Of a stretch of 64,000 nt of DNA, positions 17,788-27,729 are shown in pieces; positions within the stretch are counted from its first letter, which is position 1; each line of letters starts with the position of its first letter. A program made the translations under genes and the position numbers. The notes beneath the pieces are model-generated. The model was given only the letters and a program-made list of their open reading frames with translations, was not told the DNA's origin and did no database searches. The DNA comes from Dehalococcoidia bacterium (GTDB taxonomy: Bacteria; Chloroflexota; Dehalococcoidia; Lucifugimonadales; Lucifugimonadaceae). The DNA is taken from the NCBI GenBank assembly GCA_022824185.1, contig JAJEAU010000022.1, forward strand, positions 62,001-126,000. Reading direction: 5' to 3'.

Positions 17788-18708
17788 ATGGAGATGAACA
17801 GCCCTCAAATGGTACGTAAGTTGAAGCGCGATCCGGGCATCGTTTCCCGGATGTATTTGACGATGCTTCTGATCGGTGTGTTGTACGGCGTTTTCGGGTA
17901 TGTGATGCTGCGGTTGGGGATTCCGTTGGCGTTTGTTGGGTTGATCGTTTTGGGATTGGCGATATTCCAGTACTTCATGTCGGAGCGTCTGGTGATGATG
18001 TCGACGGGGGCGAAGGAGGTTTCGGAGGAGGATGCGGCGAATCTGCATGGGATGATCCGTGATTTGGCGGATCGTTACGGCATGCCGATGCCGAAGGTTG
18101 CGATTATCGAGTCGGCGATGCCAAATGCGTTTGCGACGGGTAGGAATCCGGAGAATGCGCTGGTCGCGGTGACGACTGGGATATTGAGGCGGTTGACGCG
18201 TCGGGAGTTGCGCGCCGTGTTGGGCCATGAGTTGGCGCACGTTGCGAACCGGGATATGAAGGTTTTGGCGATTTCGAATTTCTTTGTGACGCTGACGAGT
18301 TTCTTGATGACGATGTTTTTCTTCAACATGCTTTTCGGTCGGCGAGACAGCGGAGGCGGTGCGGGACCGTTCATGATTGCGTATCTAGTGACGATTCTCG
18401 TGTATTTCCTCGGGAAGTTGCTTGTACTGGCGTTGACGCGTTATCGTGAATATGGTGCAGATCACACGGGCGCTGAGATTTCGGGCGATCCCGGTGGTCT
18501 TGCCGACGCGTTAGAGAAGATAGCGATGGGCATGGATTACATCCCCGACGAGGACCTGAGGCGATTGCAGCCGGCGCAGGCGTTTTTGTTTGCACCAGCG
18601 GTGCGCGGATTTGCGGCGAACATGTTCTCGACTCACCCGCCGATCGAGGAGCGGATTGCTCGTCTGCGCGACCTTGAGGCTGAAATGCGATACGGATACC
18701 GCAACTGA
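17788..18708 (+). CDS. htpX: HtpX-type M48 zinc metalloprotease
   Basis: A 306-residue membrane protease. Two N-terminal membrane helices at about 22-40 and 44-64 precede the zinc motif HELAH (147-151). The third zinc ligand is Glu221 in REYGAD. Two more hydrophobic stretches (about 165-183, 195-216) lie between them. HtpX degrades misfolded membrane proteins. The gene overlaps the next by one base (TGATG), so it is coupled to the PspAB-like gene, a pairing also seen in Actinobacteria. Confidence 0.92.
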   Translation: MEMNSPQMVRKLKRDPGIVSRMYLTMLLIGVLYGVFGYVMLRLGIPLAFVGLIVLGLAIFQYFMSERLVMMSTGAKEVSEEDAANLHGMIRDLADRYGMPMPKVAIIESAMPNAFATGRNPENALVAVTTGILRRLTRRELRAVLGHELAHVANRDMKVLAISNFFVTLTSFLMTMFFFNMLFGRRDSGGGAGPFMIAYLVTILVYFLGKLLVLALTRYREYGADHTGAEISGDPGGLADALEKIAMGMDYIPDEDLRRLQPAQAFLFAPAVRGFAANMFSTHPPIEERIARLRDLEAEMRYGYRN

Positions 18709-19322
18709 TGGGCTGGTTCTTCGGAAGCGGCAAGAAGAGTGCCGACACGATGTGGGACTCGATGTCGTCAGTCTCACGGATGGTGGACCGTTTCAGGCAT
18801 GATGGCGAGGCCGTTTCTCCGCGGCGTCAGGCGGGCGTCGTGTACCGGGACGATGACGGGATACCTTTTCTGACGTCGTTGTCTGAGCATTTGGATGGAA
18901 TCCTCTACGACGGGCCGAGCGCGACGAAGACGGGATGGGAGATCAAGGATGATGACCATGGGATGCGTTGGGCGGTTCTCAATGACGGGAACTTCGATGA
19001 CCTGCTGAGTTCGGTATTCACGGTTTCGAATGCGATCAAGATGAACGGCGGTGGGCAGAATCTGTTGGCGGCGGTGTTCGAGTTTGATTTCGCCAATCAT
19101 GCGGTGGATCGCAGAGCGCTGGCAGGATCCGGGTTTGTGCATGCGTATCTGATCTACCGGTTCGATCGAAACGCCTTCTACCCGTTTATTCCGACTGGCG
19201 AGAATGCTGGGGAGCGGGATCGCGAGACGGAACGTGCGCTGGGCACGGCGATCCGGAGTGAAGGTCTGAAGACCGAGGGTGCGATGACGGAGTGGCTCGG
19301 GTTGTGGGGCATCCCGTTCTGA
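18708..19322 (+). CDS. PspAB-like protein (PspA-associated)
   Basis: A 204-residue protein resembling PspAB, the PspA-associated protein found next to HtpX. Shared features are the MGWF start, the LLAAVFEFDF...YLIYRFDRNAFYPFIPTG central block and the WLGLWGIPF end. Its molecular role in the envelope-stress response is undefined. The one-base overlap with htpX indicates coupling. Confidence 0.7.
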   Translation: MGWFFGSGKKSADTMWDSMSSVSRMVDRFRHDGEAVSPRRQAGVVYRDDDGIPFLTSLSEHLDGILYDGPSATKTGWEIKDDDHGMRWAVLNDGNFDDLLSSVFTVSNAIKMNGGGQNLLAAVFEFDFANHAVDRRALAGSGFVHAYLIYRFDRNAFYPFIPTGENAGERDRETERALGTAIRSEGLKTEGAMTEWLGLWGIPF

Positions 19323-19340
19323 TCTCGGGTTGTCGTTCGA

Positions 19341-19943
19341 TTGAAACCGGTTCTTGCCGTTGTTGCTCCTGAGGGCTTTGCGTTAGACAGCGTCTCGGGG
19401 GATGTCGGCGTTGATGGGGTTTCCGTGCGGTGTGTAGATGCTGGTGGGTTTCCCAATGATGCTGCGGGACTGTTGATCATTGGCGGATGCGGCGCGACGG
19501 CGGGGCGTGATGTATCGGAGTTGGTGAAGGACGCGTTGGACATGGGGGTGCCAGTGCTCGGGGTCAACTCCGGAATGCATATTTTGAATGTCGCGCTAGG
19601 CGGTGACGGTCCGAAAGAAGCACCTACGCACGTTGGGTCGGAGGACGGGCCGGTAAAGCGAATGTCGACGTTTCTAGCGCCGGGGGCAAAGGTTTCATCG
19701 ACGATTGGCGGATCCGGTTGGTTAGGCGTTCCTTGCGACCACGAAATGGGGATTTCCCAGGCCGGTCTGGCGCCGGGATTGATGGTTTCGGCGTTGGCGG
19801 AAGACCGCGTAGTGGAGGCGTTTGAGATGCCGGGGCATCGTTGGGTGATAGGCGTTCAGTGGGATGCGATTGGCGCGAATCGGTTGCCGCGCGGGTTTGA
19901 TGCTATTTGGCTGGCGTTTATGGAGCGCGTGACTGGGTCTTAG
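19341..19943 (+). CDS. Class I glutamine-amidotransferase-like protein lacking the catalytic residues
   Basis: A 200-residue protein with a TTG start 18 bp after the pspAB-like gene. It has the class I amidotransferase layout of PuuD-like peptidase C26 enzymes: LLIIGGCGAT near 45-54, GVNSGMHILNVALGG near 74-88 and GVQWDA near 175. The nucleophile Cys of the elbow is replaced (GVNSGMH instead of GICRGxQ), and the catalytic His of GVQWHPE is Asp here. It is therefore probably inactive as an amidase and may be a binding or scaffold protein. The fold assignment is firmer than any function. Confidence 0.65.
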   Translation: MKPVLAVVAPEGFALDSVSGDVGVDGVSVRCVDAGGFPNDAAGLLIIGGCGATAGRDVSELVKDALDMGVPVLGVNSGMHILNVALGGDGPKEAPTHVGSEDGPVKRMSTFLAPGAKVSSTIGGSGWLGVPCDHEMGISQAGLAPGLMVSALAEDRVVEAFEMPGHRWVIGVQWDAIGANRLPRGFDAIWLAFMERVTGS

Positions 19944-20127
19944 TTGCGGATATCGACGCTATTTGCGGTTGGTCAGGGTTTGAATGCGTCGTTTTAAGTG
20001 GCGTTTCAAATTGGGAAAGTCTAGAATCAAAGGGAGTTCAAACGCCGTTTTTGCGCGCCCTCGCCACGACGTTTTTGTTGTGCGCTGAAACGGCTGAATT
20101 GGTCAATCTTCGCAAGGTGGTACCCGC

Positions 20128-22593
20128 ATGGTAATCAGCACTGAAATGGGTGACGTTCGGACGATCGGTATTGAAGAGGAGATGCGCTCTTCGTACCTCG
20201 ATTACGCGATGAGCGTGATCGTCTCCAGAGCGTTGCCGGATGTGCGCGATGGCTTGAAGCCGGTTCAGCGTCGGATTCTGTATGCGATGCACGACCAGGG
20301 GATGAGGCCGGGCTCTTCGTACAAGAAGTGTGCGCGGTTGGTTGGAGATGTTTTGGGCAAGTATCACCCTCATGGTGATTCACCTGTCTACGAGGCGCTA
20401 GTCAGGATGGCTCAGCCGTTTTCGATGCGGGAGCCTTTGGTAGATGGCCAGGGCAACTTCGGCAGCGTAGACGGAGATCCGCCGGCGGCGATGCGCTACA
20501 CCGAGTGCAAGCTGGCGGCGATCACGGAGTTCATGCTCGGAGATATCGACCGCGAGACCGTGGACTGGCAGGAGAACTTCGATCAGTCGCTGAAAGAACC
20601 GACAGTGCTCCCCGCGCGTTTGCCTAATCTGTTGGTGAATGGTGCTTCTGGGATCGCGGTGGGCATGGCGACGAATATACCGCCGCACAATGTTGCGGAG
20701 GTTTGTGATGCGGTGGTGACGCTGGTTCGCAATCCGAACGCGACGGTCGATGAGTTGATGCAGCATGTCAAGGGTCCGGATTTTCCGACCGGTGCGCACA
20801 TTTGGGGGTCTGAGGGGATCAAGAATGCGTATGCGTCGGGACGAGGACGGATTGTGGTGCAGGCGACGGGTGAGATCGAGGATGTGGCGCGGCAGGACCG
20901 GAAGCGGATCGTGTTTACTGAGATCCCGTTCCAAGTCAACAAGTCGACGCTGATTCAGCGGATTGCTGAGTTGATCAAGACGCGTCGGGTCGAGGGTGTG
21001 TCGGAAGTGCGAGACGAGTCTGATCGCCAAGGGATGCGTATTGTGCTGGAGTTGCGACGTTCGGCATCGCCGGCGATTGTGATGAATAACTTGTACAAGC
21101 ACACGTCGCTGCGGTCGTCGTTCTCGGTGAACATGATCGGGTTGGTGAAGGGTGCCCCGCGGGTTTTGAACCTACGGCAGGTTTTGCAGTATTACATCGA
21201 GTTCCGAGAGGAAGTGGTTCGAAGGCGTGCGGAGTTCGATCTCAAAAAGGCGCGAGCTCGGTTGGAGGTGTTGGAAGGGCTGCGGATTGCGATTGACAAC
21301 CTCGATCGGGTGATCGCGATCATACGTGGATCAGCCGATGTCGAAGAGGCGAGGGTTGGGTTGATCTCGGAGTTCAACTTCACGCTTGTGCAGGCGCAGG
21401 CGATCTTGGACATGCAGCTACGCCGATTGGCGGCGCTGGAACGGGAGAAGCTCGAAAACGAGTACAAGGAATTGCTCGAACTGGTGCAGCGCTTGGAGGC
21501 GTTGTTGGCGGATCCGGGGAAGGTGAGCGCCGAGGTAATCAAAGAGACGCATCAACTGAAGAGAAAATACGGCAGCGAGCGTCGGACTGTGATCCACGCC
21601 GAGGAACTTGGCGAGTTCAGACGCGAAGATATCGAGCCGCATGAGGATGTGGTGATCACCCTCACGCAAGGCGGGTACATCAAGCGGGTGAAACTCGACA
21701 CGTACCGCAAACAGCACCGCGGCGGGAAGGGTGTGAGCAGCCAGCGCTTGACGAGGGCTGATGATGTCACGGGCTTCTTGCAGGTTGCGGACACGCACGA
21801 CACGTTGCTGTTCTTCACCGATCATGGCCGGGTCTATTCATCGCGTGTTTTTGAGTTGCCGCCGGATCAGTCGCGGCAGTCGCGAGGGACTCTTGTGCAC
21901 AACCTAGGGTTCAATATCGGGCCTGGTGAGACGGTGATGCAGATGATGGTGGTCAGCGACATGAATGCGCCTGACACCTATCTCGCGTTGGCGACTCGGC
22001 ATGGCGATGTGAAACGGATGCCGCTAGAGGCGTTTGCGAACATCAACCGAGCAGGACTGAACTGCTACAAGTTGAAGCCAAAAGAAGAGTTGATCTCGGT
22101 GGCGATGGCTCGGGATGAAGAGCACCTGATCTTGATCACGAAGAAGGGTCAATCGATACGATTCCCGAGCAACGAGTTGGCCTCGCGTTCGAGGCAGGCA
22201 GGCGGCGTGCGAGGCATCCGGTTGGACAAAAGTGACGAAGTTGTCGGCATGGACGTCGTCGACAATGAGGGTTATCTGCTGATCATCGGGACAAAGGGCA
22301 GAGGCAAGGTATCTGCGCTGCGACACTACCGAGTTCAAGGCCGTGGCGGTCGGGGCGTGATCACGCTGAACATCACCCGGAACACTGGGGATGTCGCCGC
22401 CGCAAAGGTGATCAATGAAGAGTTGCGTCGCGACGAGACGGGTAAGCTGATGATCCTGACTTCCAAGGGTCAGATCGTTAGGACCACGTTGCGCGAAATC
22501 CGAGAGACTGGCCGGTCTGCTCAGGGCGTGAAGATCGTGAAGCTAGATGAGCGAGATAGCGCGTCCGCGATTGCAATAGTCGACAAGACCTAG
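20128..22593 (+). CDS. gyrA: DNA gyrase subunit A
   Basis: An 821-residue type II topoisomerase subunit. The catalytic Tyr124 is in AAMRYTE. The quinolone-determining region reads [19 protein letters not shown], with Ser85 and Glu89 at the two positions where resistance changes are known. A coiled coil spans about 370-500, and the C-terminal beta-pinwheel starts near 515. The GyrA box appears as QHRGGKG near 530, one residue from the QRRGGKG consensus, which supports gyrase over topoisomerase IV. The ATG at 20128 has an AAGGTGG ribosome site. gyrB is not in the window. Confidence 0.97.
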   Translation: MVISTEMGDVRTIGIEEEMRSSYLDYAMSVIVSRALPDVRDGLKPVQRRILYAMHDQGMRPGSSYKKCARLVGDVLGKYHPHGDSPVYEALVRMAQPFSMREPLVDGQGNFGSVDGDPPAAMRYTECKLAAITEFMLGDIDRETVDWQENFDQSLKEPTVLPARLPNLLVNGASGIAVGMATNIPPHNVAEVCDAVVTLVRNPNATVDELMQHVKGPDFPTGAHIWGSEGIKNAYASGRGRIVVQATGEIEDVARQDRKRIVFTEIPFQVNKSTLIQRIAELIKTRRVEGVSEVRDESDRQGMRIVLELRRSASPAIVMNNLYKHTSLRSSFSVNMIGLVKGAPRVLNLRQVLQYYIEFREEVVRRRAEFDLKKARARLEVLEGLRIAIDNLDRVIAIIRGSADVEEARVGLISEFNFTLVQAQAILDMQLRRLAALEREKLENEYKELLELVQRLEALLADPGKVSAEVIKETHQLKRKYGSERRTVIHAEELGEFRREDIEPHEDVVITLTQGGYIKRVKLDTYRKQHRGGKGVSSQRLTRADDVTGFLQVADTHDTLLFFTDHGRVYSSRVFELPPDQSRQSRGTLVHNLGFNIGPGETVMQMMVVSDMNAPDTYLALATRHGDVKRMPLEAFANINRAGLNCYKLKPKEELISVAMARDEEHLILITKKGQSIRFPSNELASRSRQAGGVRGIRLDKSDEVVGMDVVDNEGYLLIIGTKGRGKVSALRHYRVQGRGGRGVITLNITRNTGDVAAAKVINEELRRDETGKLMILTSKGQIVRTTLREIRETGRSAQGVKIVKLDERDSASAIAIVDKT

Positions 22594-22660
22594 TTCTGTT
22601 GAGGTTGGTAGATCGAATCCCTGCTCGTTGCAAAGACGGGTCGACGGATTCAATCTTCTG

Positions 22661-22681
22661 GGCGCATCCACGAGGTGCGCC
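22661..22681 (+). terminator. Weak hairpin after gyrA
   Basis: GGCGCA at 22661-22666 pairs with TGCGCC at 22676-22681 around a 9-nt loop. It lies in the 125-bp gap between gyrA and the MMPL gene. The following bases (TTAGTC) are not a T-run, so termination is uncertain. Confidence 0.3.
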
Positions 22682-22718
22682 TTAGTCATCAGACTTTTCC
22701 ACCCGGTTTAGGTTTTGG

Positions 22719-24923
22719 ATGCTCTCCAAGTCTGGTCGATGGATTCACCGAAACCGGATTCTGGTGATCGCGGTCTGGGCAGTGGCGTTGCTGGCGATGT
22801 TGCCATTTGCACCACAGGCGCAAGAGAGACTGCTGTCTGGCGGTTTCACCAACGATGACTACCCTTCTGCCAAGGCAGCGGAGCTGTTGAATGAACGGTT
22901 TGATCGGAATCCGATCTCAATACTGTTCGTAGTCGGTCACCAAAAAGCGAGACCTTACTCCGAGGAGTTTGACCAGGGGTCTCGACGCCTTATCGAGCAG
23001 CTCGAGTCGGACCCCAACGTGGCGAGCGTTCGTTCTTATCTGACCGAACCTGGGTGGCTATCCGATGACGGGGAGTTGGCGCTGGTGGAGGTTGAACTCG
23101 ATCTGGCGATCGAAGATTCGCTCGTGGTATTGGACGAGATTTCGGGGCGAATCGAGGAAACCGATCTTGACGTCGTGATGACTGGTGCCCCACCGTTGTA
23201 CCGGGATATCGTCGAGGCTAGCGGCGAGGATCTGCGAAGAGGTGAGTTGGTTGCCTTCCCGCTGGCGGTGGTTGCGTTGCTGCTGGTTTTTGGGACGCTG
23301 GTTGCAGCGGTGATGCCGGCGGCGGTAGGAGGTGTCGCAGTTGCGGTTGGACTTGGAGTGATCTACTTCGTGGCGGACGTGCGGGATATGTCGGTGCTGT
23401 CGTTCAACATCATCACGTTGCTAGGGATCGGGATGGGTATCGACTATTCGCTTTTCTATGTGAACCGTTTCAAAGAGGAGTTGGGAAACGGATTGTCGGT
23501 CGCAGATGCGATCGCCGTGACGCATGAACGGGCGGGGAAGGCGATTCTGTTTTCAGGTGCGACTAGCGTAATAGGTCTGGCGTCGTTGCTGTTGTTCGAC
23601 CTTCCGGTGCTTGAGGCTGTGGGGATTGGAGCGGTGGTTGTGATTTCGATTGCGTTGCTTTCGGCGCAGACTCTGATGCCGGCGGTGTTGAGCGTCGTGG
23701 GCCACAGGATCAATCGGTTGCCAGTGCTTTCGCTGGGATGGTTCGGGGATGGGGCTTGGGCGAAGATGGCGGATGGCGTGATGAACCGGCCATTTTTGTT
23801 TTTGGTTCCGACGGTGGTGTTATTGATCGCGCTCGTGACACCGTTCAAAGATGTCAGGCTAGGAACGGCGGATGCAACGATCCTTCCGGAGCGATATGAA
23901 TCGCGACGTGGATTTGATCTGTTGAGGGAGAGATTCGGCTGGGATATCACGACTGAGTTGACGGTTGCATACACGTTCGAAGGCGATCCGTTTTCGGAGG
24001 TGAATTTGGCGAAGCTCTACGCGTTTGGTCAGGCTTTGGAGGGATTGCCTGATGTTGAACGGGTTTCGAGCATTGTGAATCTGAGACCGACGATGGGGGT
24101 GGACGATTATCGAGAGCTCTATCGTCATCCTGAGGCAATCTACGACGGGACAACGATGCGGCTTCTCAATGAGAGCGTGAGGGACGGCATTGCGCTGTTT
24201 TACTTAAGCGCGGACTTGCATCCCTTTTCGACGGAAGCGCGAGGATTGGTGGATGAGATACGGGCGTATGGATCGGTTGATTCGCCGAACGTTTTCATCG
24301 AGGGAGGTGCGGCTCATACCAATGACCTGATCCGGTCGCTTTACAGTCGTTTTCCTCTGGTCGCGTTGATCGTGATCTCGTTGACGTTTGTTTCGCTGAT
24401 GGTGTTGTTCCGTTCGATCGTGATCCCGTTGAAGGCTGTGGTGTTGAACACGCTGAGCATCTTGGCGAGTTTCGGGGCGTTGGTGTGGGTTTTTCAGCAG
24501 GGGAATCTTAGCGGGTTGCTGAATTTCGAGCCGTTGGGAATTACGGAAGCCACTACGCCGATCGTGCTGTTCGCGGTACTGTTCGGGTTGAGCATGGACT
24601 ACGAGATTTTTCTTTTGTCGCGTATTCGCGAGGCGTATCAAAAAAACGGAGACAATCGCGAGAGCGTAAAGCTGGGTTTGGAGCGGAGCGGGATGATCAT
24701 AACCGGGGCAGGTTTGATCCTTGTGGTGGTTGGAACGAGTTTCGTTCTCGCCGAGGTCGTGTCGGTCAAGACTGTCGGATTTGGGTTGGCACTGGCGATA
24801 TTCATCGATGTGACGATCGTGCGGATATTGATTGCACCAGCGTTGATGCGACTGTTTGGGAAATGGAATTGGTGGTTGCCGGGTTGGATCGACAGGCGAT
24901 TGCCGGAGATAGGGACGGGATGA
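22719..24923 (+). CDS. MMPL/RND family transporter
   Basis: A 734-residue membrane protein with the RND duplication. One helix at about 14-32 is followed by an extracytoplasmic domain and a first bundle with GIGMGIDYSLFYVNRFKEE near 243-261. A second extracytoplasmic domain then leads to a bundle with FGLSMDYEIFLLSRIREAY near 628-646. The paired Asp-Tyr motifs are the proton-relay sites of MmpL proteins. These export lipids or hydrophobic compounds using the proton gradient. The stop overlaps the AttH lipoprotein start as ATGA, so they probably work together at the envelope. Confidence 0.9.
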   Translation: MLSKSGRWIHRNRILVIAVWAVALLAMLPFAPQAQERLLSGGFTNDDYPSAKAAELLNERFDRNPISILFVVGHQKARPYSEEFDQGSRRLIEQLESDPNVASVRSYLTEPGWLSDDGELALVEVELDLAIEDSLVVLDEISGRIEETDLDVVMTGAPPLYRDIVEASGEDLRRGELVAFPLAVVALLLVFGTLVAAVMPAAVGGVAVAVGLGVIYFVADVRDMSVLSFNIITLLGIGMGIDYSLFYVNRFKEELGNGLSVADAIAVTHERAGKAILFSGATSVIGLASLLLFDLPVLEAVGIGAVVVISIALLSAQTLMPAVLSVVGHRINRLPVLSLGWFGDGAWAKMADGVMNRPFLFLVPTVVLLIALVTPFKDVRLGTADATILPERYESRRGFDLLRERFGWDITTELTVAYTFEGDPFSEVNLAKLYAFGQALEGLPDVERVSSIVNLRPTMGVDDYRELYRHPEAIYDGTTMRLLNESVRDGIALFYLSADLHPFSTEARGLVDEIRAYGSVDSPNVFIEGGAAHTNDLIRSLYSRFPLVALIVISLTFVSLMVLFRSIVIPLKAVVLNTLSILASFGALVWVFQQGNLSGLLNFEPLGITEATTPIVLFAVLFGLSMDYEIFLLSRIREAYQKNGDNRESVKLGLERSGMIITGAGLILVVVGTSFVLAEVVSVKTVGFGLALAIFIDVTIVRILIAPALMRLFGKWNWWLPGWIDRRLPEIGTG

Positions 24924-26053
24924 GGATTACGGATCGGAATTTCTGGGTTGCATTGCTGGCTGCGATAGCCGTGTTGTCATCGGCGTGCACTGGCCAGGTT
25001 GCGCCTCGTGAGATACCCACGCCTAGGGGGCCTGAGCCGACTCCAGCGCCAGTGACGTTGAATTTGCCGTGGGACGACGGTCCGCACGATGCGCCGATCG
25101 AGTGGTGGTACTACAACGGTCATTTGATGTCCGACGACGGAGATGAGTACTCGTTCCATTTCGTGATCTTCCAGACGCAAGACGAAGAGGGTGCAGAGAG
25201 TTTTGAGATTGGTCAGGCAGGGATAACAGACGTCGGGAATGGAGTGCACCACCATCTGGCTTCGCGAGGATTTGCCTCGGACGAGGATGGTTCAGGGGAC
25301 CCAGATGCGAAACTCGTGCTTGTGAATTTAGATCTGGGCAATTTCTCGCTTGAGATCGATCTTAATGGTCGCCATTTCGTCGAGGCGCTGGATGAGGACA
25401 CGGGGTTGAAGTTGAGCACCGTGCAACCTGAAGCCGTGATGTTGCATGAGGGTATCGGGTGGATGGAGTGGCCGTCTGGTTCGACGTATTACTACTCGTA
25501 TCCGCGTGTCGAGACCGAAGGGACGTTGATGATCGAAGGTCGGGAGGTTGGAGTCGAAGGCGAGATTTGGTTCGATCATCAGTGGGGAGATTTCTTCGTG
25601 GTGGGCAAGCCGGCAGGTTGGCAGTGGTTTGCGTTGCATCTCGATGATGGGTGCTCGTTGATGGTCTCGGAAGTGCGCGATGGGGAAGGGGAGGTCATCG
25701 CGGTTGATGGGACGCTCGTCGATGCTGATGGTCGGCACCAAGTGCTTGAATCTGAGCGGGATGGCCTGGAGTTGGATGTTCTCGACCGATGGGAGAGTCC
25801 CGAAACGGGTGGCGATTACCCGGCTAAATGGCGGCTAAGGGTCGCATCTCTCGGGATGGATCTGACGTTGGTGCCGACGATCTCCAATCAGGAGATTCCA
25901 GCGTTTCCGTACGGGAATCAGGCGGCGGCGTATTGGGAAGGGCGAGCGGACGTGTTCGATAGTGAGAGCGGCGAAACTAAAGGCGTTGCGTTCGTTGAGC
26001 TTTCGGGTTACGTGGATCCAGACCCTTTGATCTGGCGGGACGAAGCCCGGTAA
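24920..26053 (+). CDS. AttH/CrtC-like lipocalin-fold lipoprotein
   Basis: A 377-residue protein. The ATG at 24920 is favoured over the open upstream frame because it overlaps the MMPL stop and gives a clean lipoprotein signal peptide, with the lipobox LSSAC and Cys23 as the lipidated residue. The mature protein has the AttH domain, including EWWYYNGHL near 65, and DHQWGDFFVVGKPAGWQWFA in the middle. AttH/CrtC members are double lipocalin barrels, some being carotenoid hydratases, most uncharacterised. Coupling with the MMPL gene suggests a lipid-handling pair. Confidence 0.85.
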   Translation: MRITDRNFWVALLAAIAVLSSACTGQVAPREIPTPRGPEPTPAPVTLNLPWDDGPHDAPIEWWYYNGHLMSDDGDEYSFHFVIFQTQDEEGAESFEIGQAGITDVGNGVHHHLASRGFASDEDGSGDPDAKLVLVNLDLGNFSLEIDLNGRHFVEALDEDTGLKLSTVQPEAVMLHEGIGWMEWPSGSTYYYSYPRVETEGTLMIEGREVGVEGEIWFDHQWGDFFVVGKPAGWQWFALHLDDGCSLMVSEVRDGEGEVIAVDGTLVDADGRHQVLESERDGLELDVLDRWESPETGGDYPAKWRLRVASLGMDLTLVPTISNQEIPAFPYGNQAAAYWEGRADVFDSESGETKGVAFVELSGYVDPDPLIWRDEAR

Positions 26054-26106
26054 CAGAGTTGGGGGAGGTTTTGTACGACGGTGTGATGCGGTCGACAAAT
26101 GATGGC

Positions 26107-26112
26107 TATAAT
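26107..26112 (+). promoter_or_regulatory. Candidate -10 element upstream of the flavin reductase gene
   Basis: A perfect TATAAT lies 28 bp before the ATG at 26141. No good -35 hexamer is found at 16-18 bp, so only the -10 is proposed. Confidence 0.35.
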
Positions 26113-26140
26113 TTCCGCGCAAAGGCCGATTAACGGAATC

Positions 26141-26632
26141 ATGTCTCAAAACGGAGTTACAGCGGATCAATTTCGAAGCGCGTGGTCGAACTATGCCACC
26201 GGGGTAACGGTGATCACGACGATTGAGGAAGACGGCGAGACGGTACACGGGATGACGGCCAACAGCGTGACTTCGGTATCGCTCGACCCCCCGCTTGCTT
26301 CGATCACCGTCGGACGAGAGCGGAACACGCATCCATTGGTGCTGAAGAATGGGCGGTTTGGGTTGAGCGTGTTGAAGTGTGAGCAGCGAGGATTAGCTAG
26401 GCATTTCACGGTGCCCGATGAGATCAGGAAGACGCTACCGCCGCCACAGTTCGAGCAGCTTGGGGCATCGATGGTGTTGTCAGGCGCGCTTGCCGCGATG
26501 GATTGTCGAGTAGTCGATTCGTTCGAGGCAGGAGATCATACACTGTTTATCGCGTTGGTGGAAGACGTGCTGATCAACGAGGGTGAGCCGTTGCTGTTTT
26601 TCCGCAGCAAATTCGTCGCAGTGGCTGAGTGA
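26141..26632 (+). CDS. Flavin reductase family protein (FMN-binding split barrel)
   Basis: A 163-residue protein from the ATG at 26141. ATGVTVITT near 17-25, GMTANSVTSVSLDPPL and the VLKNGRFGLSVL segment match the flavin reductase-like domain. Members bind FMN or FAD and supply reduced flavin to monooxygenases or act as oxidoreductases themselves. The frame is open for 14 codons upstream with an ATG at 26099, but the family start fits 26141. No partner monooxygenase is next to it. Confidence 0.85.
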   Translation: MSQNGVTADQFRSAWSNYATGVTVITTIEEDGETVHGMTANSVTSVSLDPPLASITVGRERNTHPLVLKNGRFGLSVLKCEQRGLARHFTVPDEIRKTLPPPQFEQLGASMVLSGALAAMDCRVVDSFEAGDHTLFIALVEDVLINEGEPLLFFRSKFVAVAE

Positions 26633-26664
26633 CGCGTGAACCCCTTCGGGTGTGATTTGGGCGC

Positions 26665-26693
26665 GTGATTGGGTAGAGGGCTTGTTTTAGAAT
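26665..26693 (+). promoter_or_regulatory. Candidate promoter of the L21-L27-L31 ribosomal genes
   Basis: GTGATT and TAGAAT are separated by exactly 17 bp, 46 bp before the rplU ATG. The -35 is a poor match and the -10 has 5 of 6 consensus bases, so the call is tentative. Confidence 0.3.
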
Positions 26694-26739
26694 TGGGGAG
26701 TTACTTGCCAGCGATTCGTCGCGCCACACCTCATTTGCC

Positions 26740-27060
26740 ATGTCAGACAACTACGCTATCGTCGCTACCGGCGGCAAACAGTATCGGGTCCGCCCCGGCG
26801 ATCAACTCGATGTCGAGAAGCTGCACGTCCCTGAAGGCGACACGGTCACTCTAGACGAGGTGCTTCTGGCATCCGTGGACGGCGCAGTTGAGGTCGGAAC
26901 GCCCACGATTGAAGGCGCGCAGGTTGTCGCCAAAGTGTTGTCGCATGGGCGTGAGCGCAAGAAGATCGTGTTCAAGTACAAGAACAAGACTCGATACCGG
27001 ATCAAGCGTGGGCACCGACAGCCGATCACATCGCTTGAGATAACCGAGATCGAGGTCTAG
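26740..27060 (+). CDS. rplU: 50S ribosomal protein L21
   Basis: A 106-residue protein with the L21 start [13 protein letters not shown], a central TVTLDEVLL segment and the basic [18 protein letters not shown] signature near the C-terminus. It binds 23S rRNA in the large subunit. The conserved L21-L27 order follows, with rpmA 31 bp downstream. Confidence 0.97.
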   Translation: MSDNYAIVATGGKQYRVRPGDQLDVEKLHVPEGDTVTLDEVLLASVDGAVEVGTPTIEGAQVVAKVLSHGRERKKIVFKYKNKTRYRIKRGHRQPITSLEITEIEV

Positions 27061-27091
27061 TCGATCCGCCAACCATATCGGAGGCCGCATC

Positions 27092-27352
27092 ATGGCACAC
27101 AAGAAGGGTTCGGGAACATCTAGGAACGGTCGCGACAGTGCAGGCCGACGTTTGGGTGTGAAGGCGTTCGCCGGCGAGGTCGTGCCTGCGGGATCGATTT
27201 TGGTCCGTCAACGCGGGACCCGTTTCTATGCGGGGACGAATGTCGGCATGGGGCGAGACCACACGCTTTACGCCACGATCGACGGGACCGTCAGGTTCGA
27301 CTACGCCAAGCAGGACAAGAGACGGATCAACGTTGACGCGTTCGCGGTTTGA
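27092..27352 (+). CDS. rpmA: 50S ribosomal protein L27
   Basis: An 86-residue protein beginning [20 protein letters not shown], the standard L27 start that reaches the peptidyl transferase centre. There is no Firmicutes-type N-terminal cleavage extension. A GGAGG ribosome site lies 7 nt before the ATG. Confidence 0.98.
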   Translation: MAHKKGSGTSRNGRDSAGRRLGVKAFAGEVVPAGSILVRQRGTRFYAGTNVGMGRDHTLYATIDGTVRFDYAKQDKRRINVDAFAV

Positions 27353-27379
27353 TCCGCGGTCTCGGAACGAAGTTTAGCT

Positions 27380-27595
27380 ATGAAGACAGACATTCACCCC
27401 ACCTACTTCCCGGAAGCCCGCGTGATTTGCGCGTGCGGCGTTGAAGGCATGATCGTTGGGTCGACCAAGGAAGAGGTCCGCGTTGAGGTCTGCAGCACCT
27501 GCCATCCATTTTGGACAGGTGAGCAGCGGATTGTTGACACGGAAGGTCGTGTGGAGCGGTTGATGCGGCGCTACGGCATGTCGATGTCGGAATAG
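27380..27595 (+). CDS. rpmE: 50S ribosomal protein L31, zinc-binding form
   Basis: A 71-residue protein with CACG near 16-19 and CSTCHPFWTG near 37-46, the Cys motifs of the zinc-binding (C+) L31 type. It starts MKTDIHPTY as usual for the family. Confidence 0.96.
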   Translation: MKTDIHPTYFPEARVICACGVEGMIVGSTKEEVRVEVCSTCHPFWTGEQRIVDTEGRVERLMRRYGMSMSE

Positions 27596-27729
27596 CCTGA
27601 GTCGCTATTCACGCCTTGGATCCGAAGCTGACAGCGTGCGAGCTGTTCGGCTCTGCTCTCTTACACGTAGGCTCGTTTGCCGATTCGGGCATTGAGAGCT
27701 TTCGATAGCTTCCGGTTGGGTGCCTGCTC

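Noticed and set aside
20021-20030. TAGAAT-like hexamers ahead of gyrA, the enolase gene at 34.4 kb and DUF3179 as promoters
   Set aside because: None has a recognisable -35 at 16-18 bp, and such hexamers occur often by chance, so they are not listed as promoters.
20119-20133. AAGGTGGTACCCGC just before the gyrA ATG, resembling a T-box motif
   Set aside because: It has an extra C compared with GGTGGTACCGCG, no terminator or leader structure surrounds it, and gyrA is not a T-box target. It is explained as a ribosome binding site plus coding start.
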